Source of the DNA: a virus | Direction: 5' to 3' (one strand) | IMG/VR virus record: IMGVR_UViG_3300025128_000066 | Span: 1-49,418 of that record | DNA: 49,418 nt | Shown here: positions 9,107-18,543 of the stretch, in pieces | Numbering within the stretch: position 1 is the stretch's first letter | Layout: each line of letters opens with the position of its first letter | Translations under genes and position numbers: made by a program | The notes under the pieces: model-generated | What the model was told of the DNA's origin: nothing | The model's input: only the letters and a program-made list of their open reading frames with translations | The model's database searches: none

Positions 9107-12100
9107 TTATGATTGTATTTTAGAACCGCCTTGATCAGATATCTGTCTTATTAAGTCACTATCTTTTGTAGAGTCTGAATTAATACCCACTCTAAATATC
9201 GTTGACTCATTGTTAAATAGATTAGTTATTCTTATAGGGACAATTCCTATTGAGCCAGATATAGTTTCATCAACTATAGTTTGTGAAGTCCGATAAACGA
9301 GTGCGGCAGTGGGCGATCCTGTCGGCGTGTTCGCGCCAGATAATGACCTTATACCATCCGATAATCTTAACTCAAATTCAATAGTTCCAGTTTCTAAATT
9401 AGTTGTAAATGCTACATCTTTCTCTTTGATTATTCTGCCTCTACCTGCCGCTATATTACCTATCGTAGCTTCAAAATAATTGTCACCGTTGGCCGAGGTT
9501 GGAAAATCAAATCTTAACGCAGGCATCTCAGTAGTAAAAACATTGCCTCTTGATAACAATCTTGCTGTTCCTTTTATTACCGCCGCTACATTAGCTGAAA
9601 TAGGAACTGCTGTAGGGGATATTAACAATGCATCCACAGTTAAATCAATTTGCGATTGAGCCGGTGATGATGGTTTAATAGTTAAGGGTAAAGCTCTACC
9701 TACGCTAGTCGGTAAAAATCTTGGCACATTGGTGGAACTCTGTACGCTCAAAGCACTTACGTTTCTTACGGAAGTAACACTGTTATCTAAAAACTCTTGT
9801 ACGCCATCTTGATATTGATATCCTTGGAAGTCAGCAGTAGTAGCGGCGGATGCTATTAATGTAGAATCGTTAGCACTATTACTTCCTTGTGTTGATAAAT
9901 TAGCAGGGTTATAATGATTATTAATCGTAAATGATGTAACCGCTATATCTATTAAACTTGGTACTTGATTATTAGGAGTTTTGCCTTCATCATAAGAAAT
10001 TATACCTCTATCACCACTCATTGTTGGCGCACCAACATAACCTGTTCCCGTTGATTCCCTCAACCCAAATGTTCTCCTCATTTTAGGTCGTTCTAGTAGG
10101 TGATTTTCGATGAACACACCTTCAGCTAGGGTATTAGTCTTACCAGGAATGAATTGCTTTATAAAGGTAAAAATACCCCCAAAAGTATCATTAAAATTAG
10201 ATACACCTTTTACAAAAGCGTTCAAGTCTGTAACACTAACTGTACTACCACTAGCGCCTGTTATGCTACTACCTAAAACACCACCACCACTTCTTATTCT
10301 ATCCCAAGCTGTAGAAGATTGTGTGGCGAATGTAGCGGACGGTGCCAAACCCATTTGCGCTGTTACATCATGCCACTGTTCTACGAACGGACCAGTGTAA
10401 GTTTTTCTATAAAGGTCTTCTGCATCACCCATTGTACCGGCAATATCTAAATTTTGATAAAAATTACGGATTGTATTATTTAAAACACTGATTGGGCTTA
10501 ATGAATAGCTAACGTAACCCACATCTGCCAACTTATCACCTGTATCTTCTTGTCGTATTTTATCATTATCGGGCGCTAATCCAACCGGAGAGTAATTGGC
10601 AACTTTTCTTTGGTTTTCAAATACTCTATAATGCTTTCCACTCAAACCACCAAACGAAACTGGATGCGCTGTATTACTAGCTGTTGTAGAATCAACAATA
10701 AAATTATAATCACCCTTTAGTACAACATTTTCTCTCAATTTATAATGAGCAGACAGACTGGAGAAATTAGCTTTGTTTGTTATGCCAACTGTATCTACCG
10801 AACCAGTAGAGTTTTGAAATGATACTGATTCAAAGTTTCTTGTCTGTTCAAACAAATCTTCATTTTGTAACGCTACATTGTGCCACGTTCTTACTTCGTG
10901 CATATACCCCGTAAAAGAACCAGATGCTGGAAAGTAAGTAGGAAACTGTGAATAGTTAGTGCCACCCCGAGCAAGAGTACCTACACCACCAGTAGAGGAA
11001 AAATTTATTCTTGATACATCATAATGAGCAGTAGCTCCAGATGAAAATGCCACAATATCGTTGCCGCCAGTAGGGGAGGCAGAAAGAGCCATAGTCCAAA
11101 CTCTTAATGTATCACCAGATCGTGAAGCGACTACATTAACAAAATTATTTGCACTGCCACCACCTTTAATCCAACCTGACATAGATGTTAGTAATGTTTG
11201 AGCCGACATAGAGGCAGTAATATTAGATTTAAAAGCTGCTCTTCCGCTTGCATCCATATCAATAGTATATAGTGGATGTTTCAACAAAGTCATATTACTG
11301 TGGTCAGCGGTGGCTGATACTCTCATTTGAATAGTAAAGTTTGTTGAAGCTGGAAAATCAAAAGCAAGAGCTGAACCAGTAGTGGCGTTAGATGTAGTTT
11401 GAATAAATGCATCACCCGAAGTATAAAATGCAGGGAAATCGACTTCTTCAACAACTCTTACTGATGTAGGTTTTTTAAAATCAGAATATTCGTTGTATTT
11501 AACAAAATTATGATCAACACCATATATTCTACTAATAGCTTCCGCAACTTCTTTTGTGCCTTTTGTTTTAAGGAGATAGGTTATGTTATTTAAAATCTTA
11601 TTCCAAATATCATAAGTTATTTCTTGTCTTGTAGAACCAGAGGTTGATTCAGTTAAGTACTTTTGAAAATCAGATTTTGTAGCCATTCCAAATAGTTGTA
11701 CACCAAACTCTTCCGCTAATGCAGGTAAAAATTTATCGGGAACTCTATTGTATTTATCATAACTTATTCTTTTTACATTAGATATTTGGTTAATAAATGA
11801 TTTTATTTCATCAAATTCATCCCCCATAGAAGCTAATAATTTTTCTAATATTTGATCTTCATCACCAGCAAATAAAACTTGTGGTAGTAATCTTTTAAAA
11901 TTTGGCCCACGCGTTACTCTAGTTTCAGCAGTAGAGGGGAACTCTATTATAGCTTTTCGGGTAGTGTTTCTCTTCAACCCATCTGGTGATGTATCTATTG
12001 TTAAATATTCAGCAGTACCGGAGGTTCTATCTACGACATTAAGATTTAAATCTTCAAAATTAACAGCCCGAGCGGAAATGGAATCTACCGTTCCTGTTTG

Positions 12101-12556
12101 TGAGCCGGTTAAACTATTTGTGGCCCCTCTAACAATATGAATTAAAGGAACTAAGTCACCATCTTGATTGGTGGCATTAACTGTTACATTAGCGTCAGCA
12201 TTTGGGTTAGATGAACTTGAACCTGTAATAGCTAATTTTTCTAATAACCATAAATCAAAACCATTTGCCTTCTTTTTAAAGTCATCAACTTTAAAGATAT
12301 TTTCAGCGCATAGAGATGATACATCGCCACCACTTGCACCGATTGGATAGTTATCTAATATATAATTGTAAGATGTATTGAATTTTCTTACTGCATCACT
12401 AAAAAATATATGCTGAGAAAAATCACCATAATCAACTAATGGTAGAACTCTTTCATCTTGACCAGTAACGCTTAAACTAATTAAAGCACCACTACTAGCA
12501 CCTATTGCAGAAAGAGAGGCGACTAAACTATCATATGAGTATCCAGAATCTGCCAT
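9107..12556 (-). CDS. Large baseplate protein: gpI/gp7-like core with LamG insertion (1149 aa)
   Basis: Probably a baseplate wedge/peripheral component. Residues about 215-360 carry a pattern seen in phage tail protein I-like and marine T4-like wedge proteins: DEFDEIKSFINQISNVKRIS, YDKYNRVPDKFLPALAEEFG, TRQEITYDIWNKILNNITYL and LKTKGTKEVAEAISRIYGVD. A LamG-like insertion follows (about 375-560; NFTIQMRVSATADHS through FTGYMHEVRTWHNVAL). The remaining 550 residues are beta-rich with no motif I can name. It lies between the DNRLRE-like gene and the methyltransferase-fold gene, with AGAGG just before ATG. The gp7-equivalence is by position and size, not certain; the structural role is well supported. 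Confidence 0.7.
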   Translation of the reverse strand: MADSGYSYDSLVASLSAIGASSGALISLSVTGQDERVLPLVDYGDFSQHIFFSDAVRKFNTSYNYILDNYPIGASGGDVSSLCAENIFKVDDFKKKANGFDLWLLEKLAITGSSSSNPNADANVTVNATNQDGDLVPLIHIVRGATNSLTGSQTGTVDSISARAVNFEDLNLNVVDRTSGTAEYLTIDTSPDGLKRNTTRKAIIEFPSTAETRVTRGPNFKRLLPQVLFAGDEDQILEKLLASMGDEFDEIKSFINQISNVKRISYDKYNRVPDKFLPALAEEFGVQLFGMATKSDFQKYLTESTSGSTRQEITYDIWNKILNNITYLLKTKGTKEVAEAISRIYGVDHNFVKYNEYSDFKKPTSVRVVEEVDFPAFYTSGDAFIQTTSNATTGSALAFDFPASTNFTIQMRVSATADHSNMTLLKHPLYTIDMDASGRAAFKSNITASMSAQTLLTSMSGWIKGGGSANNFVNVVASRSGDTLRVWTMALSASPTGGNDIVAFSSGATAHYDVSRINFSSTGGVGTLARGGTNYSQFPTYFPASGSFTGYMHEVRTWHNVALQNEDLFEQTRNFESVSFQNSTGSVDTVGITNKANFSSLSAHYKLRENVVLKGDYNFIVDSTTASNTAHPVSFGGLSGKHYRVFENQRKVANYSPVGLAPDNDKIRQEDTGDKLADVGYVSYSLSPISVLNNTIRNFYQNLDIAGTMGDAEDLYRKTYTGPFVEQWHDVTAQMGLAPSATFATQSSTAWDRIRSGGGVLGSSITGASGSTVSVTDLNAFVKGVSNFNDTFGGIFTFIKQFIPGKTNTLAEGVFIENHLLERPKMRRTFGLRESTGTGYVGAPTMSGDRGIISYDEGKTPNNQVPSLIDIAVTSFTINNHYNPANLSTQGSNSANDSTLIASAATTADFQGYQYQDGVQEFLDNSVTSVRNVSALSVQSSTNVPRFLPTSVGRALPLTIKPSSPAQSQIDLTVDALLISPTAVPISANVAAVIKGTARLLSRGNVFTTEMPALRFDFPTSANGDNYFEATIGNIAAGRGRIIKEKDVAFTTNLETGTIEFELRLSDGIRSLSGANTPTGSPTAALVYRTSQTIVDETISGSIGIVPIRITNLFNNESTIFRVGINSDSTKDSDLIRQISDQGGSKIQS

Positions 12557-12565
12557 TTATTTCCT

Positions 12566-14170
12566 CTATAAAAGACCGTAATCATAGTTGGCATCGCGGG
12601 TCCGTTTTGCCATTGACGATGGATTACTTTCTTCCGTATTGTAAGATTCACCAACCACGAAATCCCATTTATCGGGAAAATCATAATAAAAAGTATCGCC
12701 TCTTACATCCAATTGCAAATACACTTTGTAAGGAATGCCAGGATATAAAAGATTAGTGTCTAAATCAAAAAAGTTACCTTCGGAGTCATACGATATGTCA
12801 AAATTATTTACCTCAATATCATCGGTATATTTCTCTCTAATCTGAATCTTACCAGAGCGAACTACAAAATTGTTAGCAGCAGTGGTGCTTCCCGTAACAC
12901 TTTTTAATGAAGTAGTTCTATCTTTTACATTAACACGAATCCTTTGCGTTGTGCCAGGCTGAAACTTAGGAACAAGATTACTTAGTGTGATTTGGTAATT
13001 AGCTGTTGTAAAGGTGCTGTGACCAGAGGTAGGTAATATACAACTAAAGGTAAAAGAATCTGTTCTGTATTCGCCAGCAGTAGTAACTGTCCAACTATCC
13101 GTAAAAGAAGTAGAGCTTGATAATCCAATATTTATACCCGTTAATCCAGCAGCAGCGGTTTCTGTACCTGCGTCACCAACATTTATTTTATATATACCCT
13201 TTGAAGCTCTTGCAGCTGTAACAGCAATTCCTAATGCTAAACCACTTGACCCTGCACTTGATTCATTGGCGGCACTTAATGTAACATGGCCTGGAAACGG
13301 GCCAGTTCCATTTAGATCAGTTAAAGCACCATCTACTACACTATAATAGTAAAGCAAACCAGACTTAGAAAACTTAATGTTTTTTCTATCGTCTTTAATA
13401 GCTCCAGGCCACTCTAACTGTAAGTATGGAGCTTTTTGAGTATTCGTTTCTCTGCTATAAAATTTCTTAGAATAAAAATTTTCAGATGTTACGGAAGTCG
13501 CTACACCAGCCGCTGTTGCTTCAGTAGCATCTTTGCATTCTTGGCCATTTCCCATTCGTAAAAGAAAGCCGTGATCTGCTGAACCACCATTAGCAATAGT
13601 CGTACCTTCCGAATAATTAAGATATGCCTTAATATAATCAGTAACGTCTAATTTAAGATTTTCTTCACCTTCGGGAAAATTCATAGAAGCAGAGTTGGAA
13701 TCGTATATTCCTGTAGCATATCCCAAATAATTATTAGCACCGGTTTGACCAGCATTACTAGCTGTTTTCCAAGCTACTTGGTTGGTAGCAGATAACGCAT
13801 TAGCAAACCCCGTATTACTAAAGTTATCATTATCTAAGCCACGACCTTCAGACCAATGAGAAGTAATAGGGAATCCCCATATATCAAAATTCTCTGGCAC
13901 CGTATCTGTTGATGGTGTGTTAAACATATAGATATAGGCAGATACGCTAGAATCTGTTCTTGGATCTGGATACTTACCTGTGCTAATAATACCGGCACTC
14001 AAAGAAGTAAGGCCAAATTTAACTAACATTCTTGCCCACTCTTTTCTATTATCACGGCGATCGTTAATTCTATTCCACACCTCTAACACTGGCGTTAAGC
14101 CAAAATTAGCAGTAGTGGAGTATTCCGTTATCCACGTATCTTTTGATGAAAATGCTCTTGCGTAGCTCAT
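12566..14170 (-). CDS. DNRLRE-like baseplate/adhesin protein (534 aa)
   Basis: Probably a baseplate wedge or peripheral adhesin. The opening MSYARAFSSKDTWITEYSTT, then NFGLTPVLEVWNR and ARMLVKFGLTSL, plus the later HWSEGRGLDNDN, KLDVTDYIKAYLN and KAPYLQLEW, follow the order of DNRLRE-type carbohydrate-binding-like domains ('s.kDt.i.......ny G.......rmLvkFdl' to 'W.eG.G', 'wDVT.yv', 'rPyLelew'). Residues about 250-534 are beta-rich repeats with no known motif, ending in MAKRTRDANYDYGLL. It sits 12 bases after the gp6-like gene, the place of peripheral wedge genes (gp7/gp8) in T4, but I see no direct match to those. Confidence 0.68.
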   Translation of the reverse strand: MSYARAFSSKDTWITEYSTTANFGLTPVLEVWNRINDRRDNRKEWARMLVKFGLTSLSAGIISTGKYPDPRTDSSVSAYIYMFNTPSTDTVPENFDIWGFPITSHWSEGRGLDNDNFSNTGFANALSATNQVAWKTASNAGQTGANNYLGYATGIYDSNSASMNFPEGEENLKLDVTDYIKAYLNYSEGTTIANGGSADHGFLLRMGNGQECKDATEATAAGVATSVTSENFYSKKFYSRETNTQKAPYLQLEWPGAIKDDRKNIKFSKSGLLYYYSVVDGALTDLNGTGPFPGHVTLSAANESSAGSSGLALGIAVTAARASKGIYKINVGDAGTETAAAGLTGINIGLSSSTSFTDSWTVTTAGEYRTDSFTFSCILPTSGHSTFTTANYQITLSNLVPKFQPGTTQRIRVNVKDRTTSLKSVTGSTTAANNFVVRSGKIQIREKYTDDIEVNNFDISYDSEGNFFDLDTNLLYPGIPYKVYLQLDVRGDTFYYDFPDKWDFVVGESYNTEESNPSSMAKRTRDANYDYGLL

Positions 14171-14182
14171 TTTATTCTCTCA

Positions 14183-16033
14183 TTAATATCCGCCACCGAC
14201 ACTACCACCAGCAACTCCTTGAGCAGCAGCAGTAGATTGGTCGGCGACTTTACTTATAATATCAAAATTGGGATACTTTAATTCCCACACAGCATCTTGA
14301 GGAAATTTAACAATACCACTTGTTGTGTTAGCTTTCATATTAAACTCTGTACCCGAATATGCTCTACCATCTACAGTACCCACTCTATTATATAAGTTTA
14401 AAATAGGAACTGCTCGGACGCTTTTTAATGCTTGTAATCGTGCTTGAACTTCAGATATTATAATGCTATCATTAAAATTAGTACGAGCAGTATCAAAATA
14501 TTTTTGTAAAACTAATATACATTCCATCATCGCTTGCGATTCATTAACTTCAGCCATCGGAACAATGGTAAAATCTACACTAATATTAATTATGCGACCA
14601 TTAGTCATGCGCACAGTATCAGAAAAGGATTTGAAACTTTTTATATAAGTTTCTATATTATTTTTTATTACATCACTAGGCATTGTAAGGTTGCCTATAT
14701 TATTTCTGGTTATCAAAAACATTTGAACTCCCAAATTATTAGTAGGGTCTTTTCTTACAAAACTTCTAAATATAGTGCCAAAATTGGCGGGCATAGACAT
14801 TATTCTGGTTTGGTAGTCTTGTAAAGTAACACATCTCATTTGAGAGTTCATATTATAAACTGAGTTTTCTCTAATAGAAGTGACAGTTTCTGCTTCTTCA
14901 CCTCCAGTAGCTTGCTCTCCATTACTACAAGATACATTATCATATATATTTCTAACCACATTAGCTGATAATGATGTTATATTTGGAGTAGCAAATTCTA
15001 ATTCTTGTTTTATAAATCTAGTTAATGTTTTTGCGCCCACATTTGTATTAACACCACCACCAGCCCTATATTGAATACTAAGGTTTGTATTTTGAGGTGC
15101 AACACCTAATGTTTTTGTTTTAAGGAAATTAGTTGAATCAATAGCTGCTGGTGAAAATCCTGATGGCGACCCCCTAAGTGAAGGTGGTAGTACAAAATCA
15201 TTAGGATTAGGTATGACCTCACTGTCTGCTTCCATTAAAACACCAGAGCCAAACCTAATAGAAGTTAAGCCAGTCGGCTCTCTTTCTACAACATACCTCT
15301 TAGGAACTCTTTTCAATTTCATAATATATCCGGCATCACCAGAACTACTACTGGTATTCACTTCACCAGTAAAGATAGTATCTCTAGCTAAATTATCCAC
15401 TTGAAAATATTGACTACCATCCGATGCTGTTACCGATACTACTTCATTAATATTATTTTCAGGCAAAACAACTTTCAAAAATTTTACTGCATCGTTTGCG
15501 CGATAATTAAAAGTCTTAGAAATACCTGCTGCCGCCGATACACCGGTTACGGTTACTGTAGTAGTGCCTCCAGATGTTTTAACCATTCTGTTTTTCGCTT
15601 GAGTAAAATCTACATCATCTAAAACTTCAAATGAAACAACAGGTTCAAAATTAGTAACCACTGTTGCTCCTTTTTTTAATACAAAAAGACATTCCCCAGA
15701 AATACTCTCCTGTAAAGTTGCACTAACAGATAAATTAACTATAGCTGGTGTAGTATTTTTAGGGGTGTATCCAAAATTTTGAGCAAGAGATATAATATTT
15801 TTAGTTTCAACTGCCCTATTGATATACGCTTCATTAACCTGTCTATCTATATTAAAAGATAAGATATCGCCCACATACGCTATCAATTCTAAAATAGCCA
15901 TTCCACCAGAGGCTTCATTAAAATCGCGCCAATCGGCCGGATAATGTCTTTTTACATAATCTATTAAGTCCGATTTGATAGAATCAAAATCTTTAGATAA
16001 ATAATTAATATCTCTATTTTTAGTTAGTGGCAT
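14183..16033 (-). CDS. Baseplate wedge protein, gp6/gpJ-like (616 aa)
   Basis: This is the core wedge protein that forms the inner baseplate ring, equivalent to T4 gp6 and P2 gpJ. The N-terminus is diagnostic: NINYLSKDFDSIK-type sequence (here DINYLSKDFDSIKSDLIDYV), YPADWRDFNEASGGMAILEL and AYVGDILSFNIDRQVNEAYI, then NIISLAQNFGYTPKN. The middle contains RFGSGVLMEADSEVIP ('FGdG..G..p' element) and the C-terminal part DYQTRIMSMPANFGTIFRSF. Length is close to T4 gp6 (660 aa). It starts one base after the gp25-like stop (TAAgATG), an arrangement conserved in T4-like phages, so translation is probably coupled. Confidence 0.88.
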   Translation of the reverse strand: MPLTKNRDINYLSKDFDSIKSDLIDYVKRHYPADWRDFNEASGGMAILELIAYVGDILSFNIDRQVNEAYINRAVETKNIISLAQNFGYTPKNTTPAIVNLSVSATLQESISGECLFVLKKGATVVTNFEPVVSFEVLDDVDFTQAKNRMVKTSGGTTTVTVTGVSAAAGISKTFNYRANDAVKFLKVVLPENNINEVVSVTASDGSQYFQVDNLARDTIFTGEVNTSSSSGDAGYIMKLKRVPKRYVVEREPTGLTSIRFGSGVLMEADSEVIPNPNDFVLPPSLRGSPSGFSPAAIDSTNFLKTKTLGVAPQNTNLSIQYRAGGGVNTNVGAKTLTRFIKQELEFATPNITSLSANVVRNIYDNVSCSNGEQATGGEEAETVTSIRENSVYNMNSQMRCVTLQDYQTRIMSMPANFGTIFRSFVRKDPTNNLGVQMFLITRNNIGNLTMPSDVIKNNIETYIKSFKSFSDTVRMTNGRIINISVDFTIVPMAEVNESQAMMECILVLQKYFDTARTNFNDSIIISEVQARLQALKSVRAVPILNLYNRVGTVDGRAYSGTEFNMKANTTSGIVKFPQDAVWELKYPNFDIISKVADQSTAAAQGVAGGSVGGGY

Positions 16034-16034
16034 C

Positions 16035-16568
16035 TTAACTCTCTGGATTATTCAGTGTAATATTAACATTATCTACTAAAGCTTGTTGATCTTTAATAAC
16101 ATATGTCATATTTATTCTAATTTTATTATTACCTAAAATTGGCTCTTCTTCTTGAGTTATCATTTTAATATTCTTTACACTTATATAAGGTAAATATCTG
16201 TTAATAGCAGTTTCTATTTCTAATCTTATATTTTCAAATGTTTCTTCTCTTGTTATAGGCTCAAATAACTGACCTTGCAATACAGGAATATTAGTTCCCA
16301 TATTTGCATCGTTAACTCTCTCTCCTTTAAGAGTTAACAAAAGTATTTTTATATTTTCCCTTACTGCTGAAATAGTTTCGGTATTACCTTCAAAAAAACC
16401 TCTTCGGTAAGAGCGCAACGGAAACTTCAAATTAATAGAATTTACACTAGCAGCATATTTTCTTTTTTGTGCAATTATTTGTTGTCTATCTTGGTCAGTA
16501 GATATATACCCATCTGGATAAAAAGGATCTATTGTTACTGGCCCATTAGCCCATTGTTCTGCAGCCAT
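16035..16568 (-). CDS. Baseplate wedge protein, gp25-like (177 aa)
   Basis: This is the baseplate component that starts sheath assembly; the GPW/gp25 family is named for a lysozyme resemblance but is structural. Key features are KFPLRSYRRGFFEGNTETIS, VRENIKILLLTLKGERVNDA, NMGTNIPVLQGQLFEP and FENIRLEIETAINRYLPYIS. The 'n+..lL.T.kGER....eyGt.l...lFep' signature, including the conserved Glu-Arg pair, is complete. At 177 aa it is longer than T4 gp25 (132 aa), mainly through an N-terminal extension. Downstream comes gp6-like and upstream a gp5-like gene, the standard order in contractile tails. Confidence 0.88.
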   Translation of the reverse strand: MAAEQWANGPVTIDPFYPDGYISTDQDRQQIIAQKRKYAASVNSINLKFPLRSYRRGFFEGNTETISAVRENIKILLLTLKGERVNDANMGTNIPVLQGQLFEPITREETFENIRLEIETAINRYLPYISVKNIKMITQEEEPILGNNKIRINMTYVIKDQQALVDNVNITLNNPES

Positions 16569-16581
16569 TATAATATCTCAC

Positions 16582-18357
16582 TTAATTGATAAATTGATTA
16601 TTACTTAAAAATTTAGAAATCTTTTGATTAAGTTCAGTTAATTTAATTTTCTGATTACTAAACGATTCAATAACTTCCAAAAGACCTGTATTAACCACTT
16701 CTGTTTTCTGACCTAATGGTGATGGATTTTCTATATCACCACTATCAGTTTCTATAGGTGCAGTAAATCTGGGGTTTTCAGCACCACCAATAATGGCTTC
16801 AAAATTAAGCTTCTGTTTTCTTTTTGTTGTAATAATTTTTCCAGCGCTTACTAATTTTGGAGGTTGCGGTACAGATATACTATTTCCTGGCACATATGTT
16901 CTTGGTATAGGAACTGTTACATTCTTATATATAGGCACGTTCCATGTTCTTGTTTTGCGTTTACCTGTACCCCCAGTTCGCTTATACCATGCGCTTTGAC
17001 TTTCGGTCCACGTTCTTTTCTTGCGACCCACATAAACCCGCGATGTTGCTGAGCCGCCACCTACGTATCTTCCTCTTGTTGTTATATTAGCGTTTGGTTG
17101 TGGCGCAAATTTTGCAGGTGCGCGAATCTTGTCTTTAAACTCAAATTCTTTTTCTAAGTTTAGATCTATTCGAGGAAGTGCATGAGTGTGGTCTAAAAAT
17201 GCATCTAATAAAGTTTGAGTAGAATCCGCAAAACCTTCAACCGCTGTTATAACCTCTCTCATTAAGCTATAATTTTCTCTTTGTTGGGCGACTAACCTTT
17301 CACCTAAAACTTGACGATATAAAGCACCGGTTGTCTCTTTAGAAGAAATATTATAAATTTCATCGGCAATATTGGCAATAATAGATTTATCTTCACCTTC
17401 TAAATCGGTTTGTAATTCTTTATTTACATTCAGACTTTGAAGGCTATAGTCGCCTAACCTTTTTATAGATGAATCAACAAAATGAATTGTCTTAGTTCTG
17501 GTTTTACCTATGGATGGATCAAAGCTTTTTTGTCTTATTTGATTAGAGGGTAAGCCATAATTAGGATCTGATATAAATAACCGATCCGATCTTTGTCCCG
17601 ATTGTTGATCCATATGAGGATAAATTTGAGTAGGATTACTTATAGGTATGTTTTCACCAGAAACAATATGTGTAAAATTATTTAATAAGCCTTGAGAAGT
17701 TAATTGCCCATCCATTCTAATACCTTGCTCTAAAACTCCTTTTTTATTATTCACATTAAATGAATGTCTAAGATATGTTTTACTTCGACCTTGTTGAACA
17801 ACATCTCCAAACGTAAGAGGGATAGACACTTCAATGTTTTCACTATCTGGCATCTTATGTTCATATCTGGTTCGTAATCTTCTTACATCAAAATTAAAAC
17901 CATATTTAAATCCGTTAGAAGTCTCTGGATCTCCTACTCCTACAAAATCTCTAGCAAAACTAATGTTTAGGGGTGATGAATCATTAATTCTACCAACGTA
18001 ATACCCCGCAGCAGCAGCATTAGGTTCCTCTTTCATTATTAAAACTTCTTCACCGATCTCAGGTATGCAAATCATATGCATTGGAAAAAACGGAGGATAC
18101 CATGTTTGATCTGATTCTTCTTCTGGAAATGCGCTACTCTCATCCATTCCTATTATTTTAGCATAAACACTAAAGGGCGGTTGAATACTAGCTGATGTTA
18201 CATCCTTAAAAACTGTAAAGTCAATATCTATTACTATACCTTTATATATTAAAAGGGAATGATTAACCCCAACACCTTGCGAACTATTAAAACTATTTTG
18301 GGCGTAATCTATTCCTCTGTTAAATTGTTTTAAAAGATCTTCGCCACCGAGTTTCAT
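16582..18357 (-). CDS. Baseplate hub/spike protein, gp5-like OB-fold without lysozyme domain (591 aa)
   Basis: Probably the central hub protein. Residues about 35-140 form an OB-fold-like domain of the gp5/gpV type: LLIYKGIVIDIDF, FSVYAKIIGMD, MHMICIPEIGEEVLIMKEEP and AAGYYVGRINDSSP. Later PLTFGDVVQQGRSKTYLRHS resembles the conserved 'GDvllQGRhG.siRlg' segment of T4-like gp5 proteins from marine phages. A helical part (LMREVITAVEGFADSTQTLL) leads to a His-rich DHTHALP. The end is Arg/Tyr/Trp rich (RKKRTWTESQSAWYKR). No glycoside hydrolase motif is seen, unlike T4 gp5, so cell-wall cutting must be done elsewhere or is absent. It overlaps the preceding small gene by ATGA. Confidence 0.75.
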   Translation of the reverse strand: MKLGGEDLLKQFNRGIDYAQNSFNSSQGVGVNHSLLIYKGIVIDIDFTVFKDVTSASIQPPFSVYAKIIGMDESSAFPEEESDQTWYPPFFPMHMICIPEIGEEVLIMKEEPNAAAAGYYVGRINDSSPLNISFARDFVGVGDPETSNGFKYGFNFDVRRLRTRYEHKMPDSENIEVSIPLTFGDVVQQGRSKTYLRHSFNVNNKKGVLEQGIRMDGQLTSQGLLNNFTHIVSGENIPISNPTQIYPHMDQQSGQRSDRLFISDPNYGLPSNQIRQKSFDPSIGKTRTKTIHFVDSSIKRLGDYSLQSLNVNKELQTDLEGEDKSIIANIADEIYNISSKETTGALYRQVLGERLVAQQRENYSLMREVITAVEGFADSTQTLLDAFLDHTHALPRIDLNLEKEFEFKDKIRAPAKFAPQPNANITTRGRYVGGGSATSRVYVGRKKRTWTESQSAWYKRTGGTGKRKTRTWNVPIYKNVTVPIPRTYVPGNSISVPQPPKLVSAGKIITTKRKQKLNFEAIIGGAENPRFTAPIETDSGDIENPSPLGQKTEVVNTGLLEVIESFSNQKIKLTELNQKISKFLSNNQFIN

Positions 18358-18542
18358 TTTTCTACCTCAACGTCTTTAATTTTAACACCATTTTTTTGCA
18401 ACACATCCTCTAAAAAAATTAACTCTTTTCGTGTTTCAGTTAATTTTTTTGTAACATTATCCATTGCCTCTAACATATTGTCATATACTATCAATAACTC
18501 ACAATATCTTTCGGCGTTTTCCTTTAATTCTTTTACATCCAT
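18354..18542 (-). CDS. Small coiled-coil protein (62 aa)
   Basis: The sequence is helical with heptad-like spacing of hydrophobic residues (AERYCELLIVYDNMLEAMDN, TKKLTETRKELIFLEDVLQK) and strongly charged. It starts 1 base after the sigma-like gene's stop and its own stop overlaps the gp5-like start (ATGA). This tight packing supports real translation even though the ribosome site is weak and would lie within the upstream gene. Function is unknown. Position suggests either a partner of the sigma-like protein or a baseplate assembly helper; both are inference. Confidence 0.6.
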   Translation of the reverse strand: MDVKELKENAERYCELLIVYDNMLEAMDNVTKKLTETRKELIFLEDVLQKNGVKIKDVEVEK

Positions 18543-18543
18543 A

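Noticed and set aside
10110-10400. Plus-strand open frames inside structural genes (here 96 codons; similar ones at 18796-19233, 45616-46101 and 46814-47278)
   Set aside because: They lie fully antisense to well-supported genes, lack ribosome sites and have no recognisable protein pattern; the longest simply mirror low-stop reading of repetitive adhesin genes.
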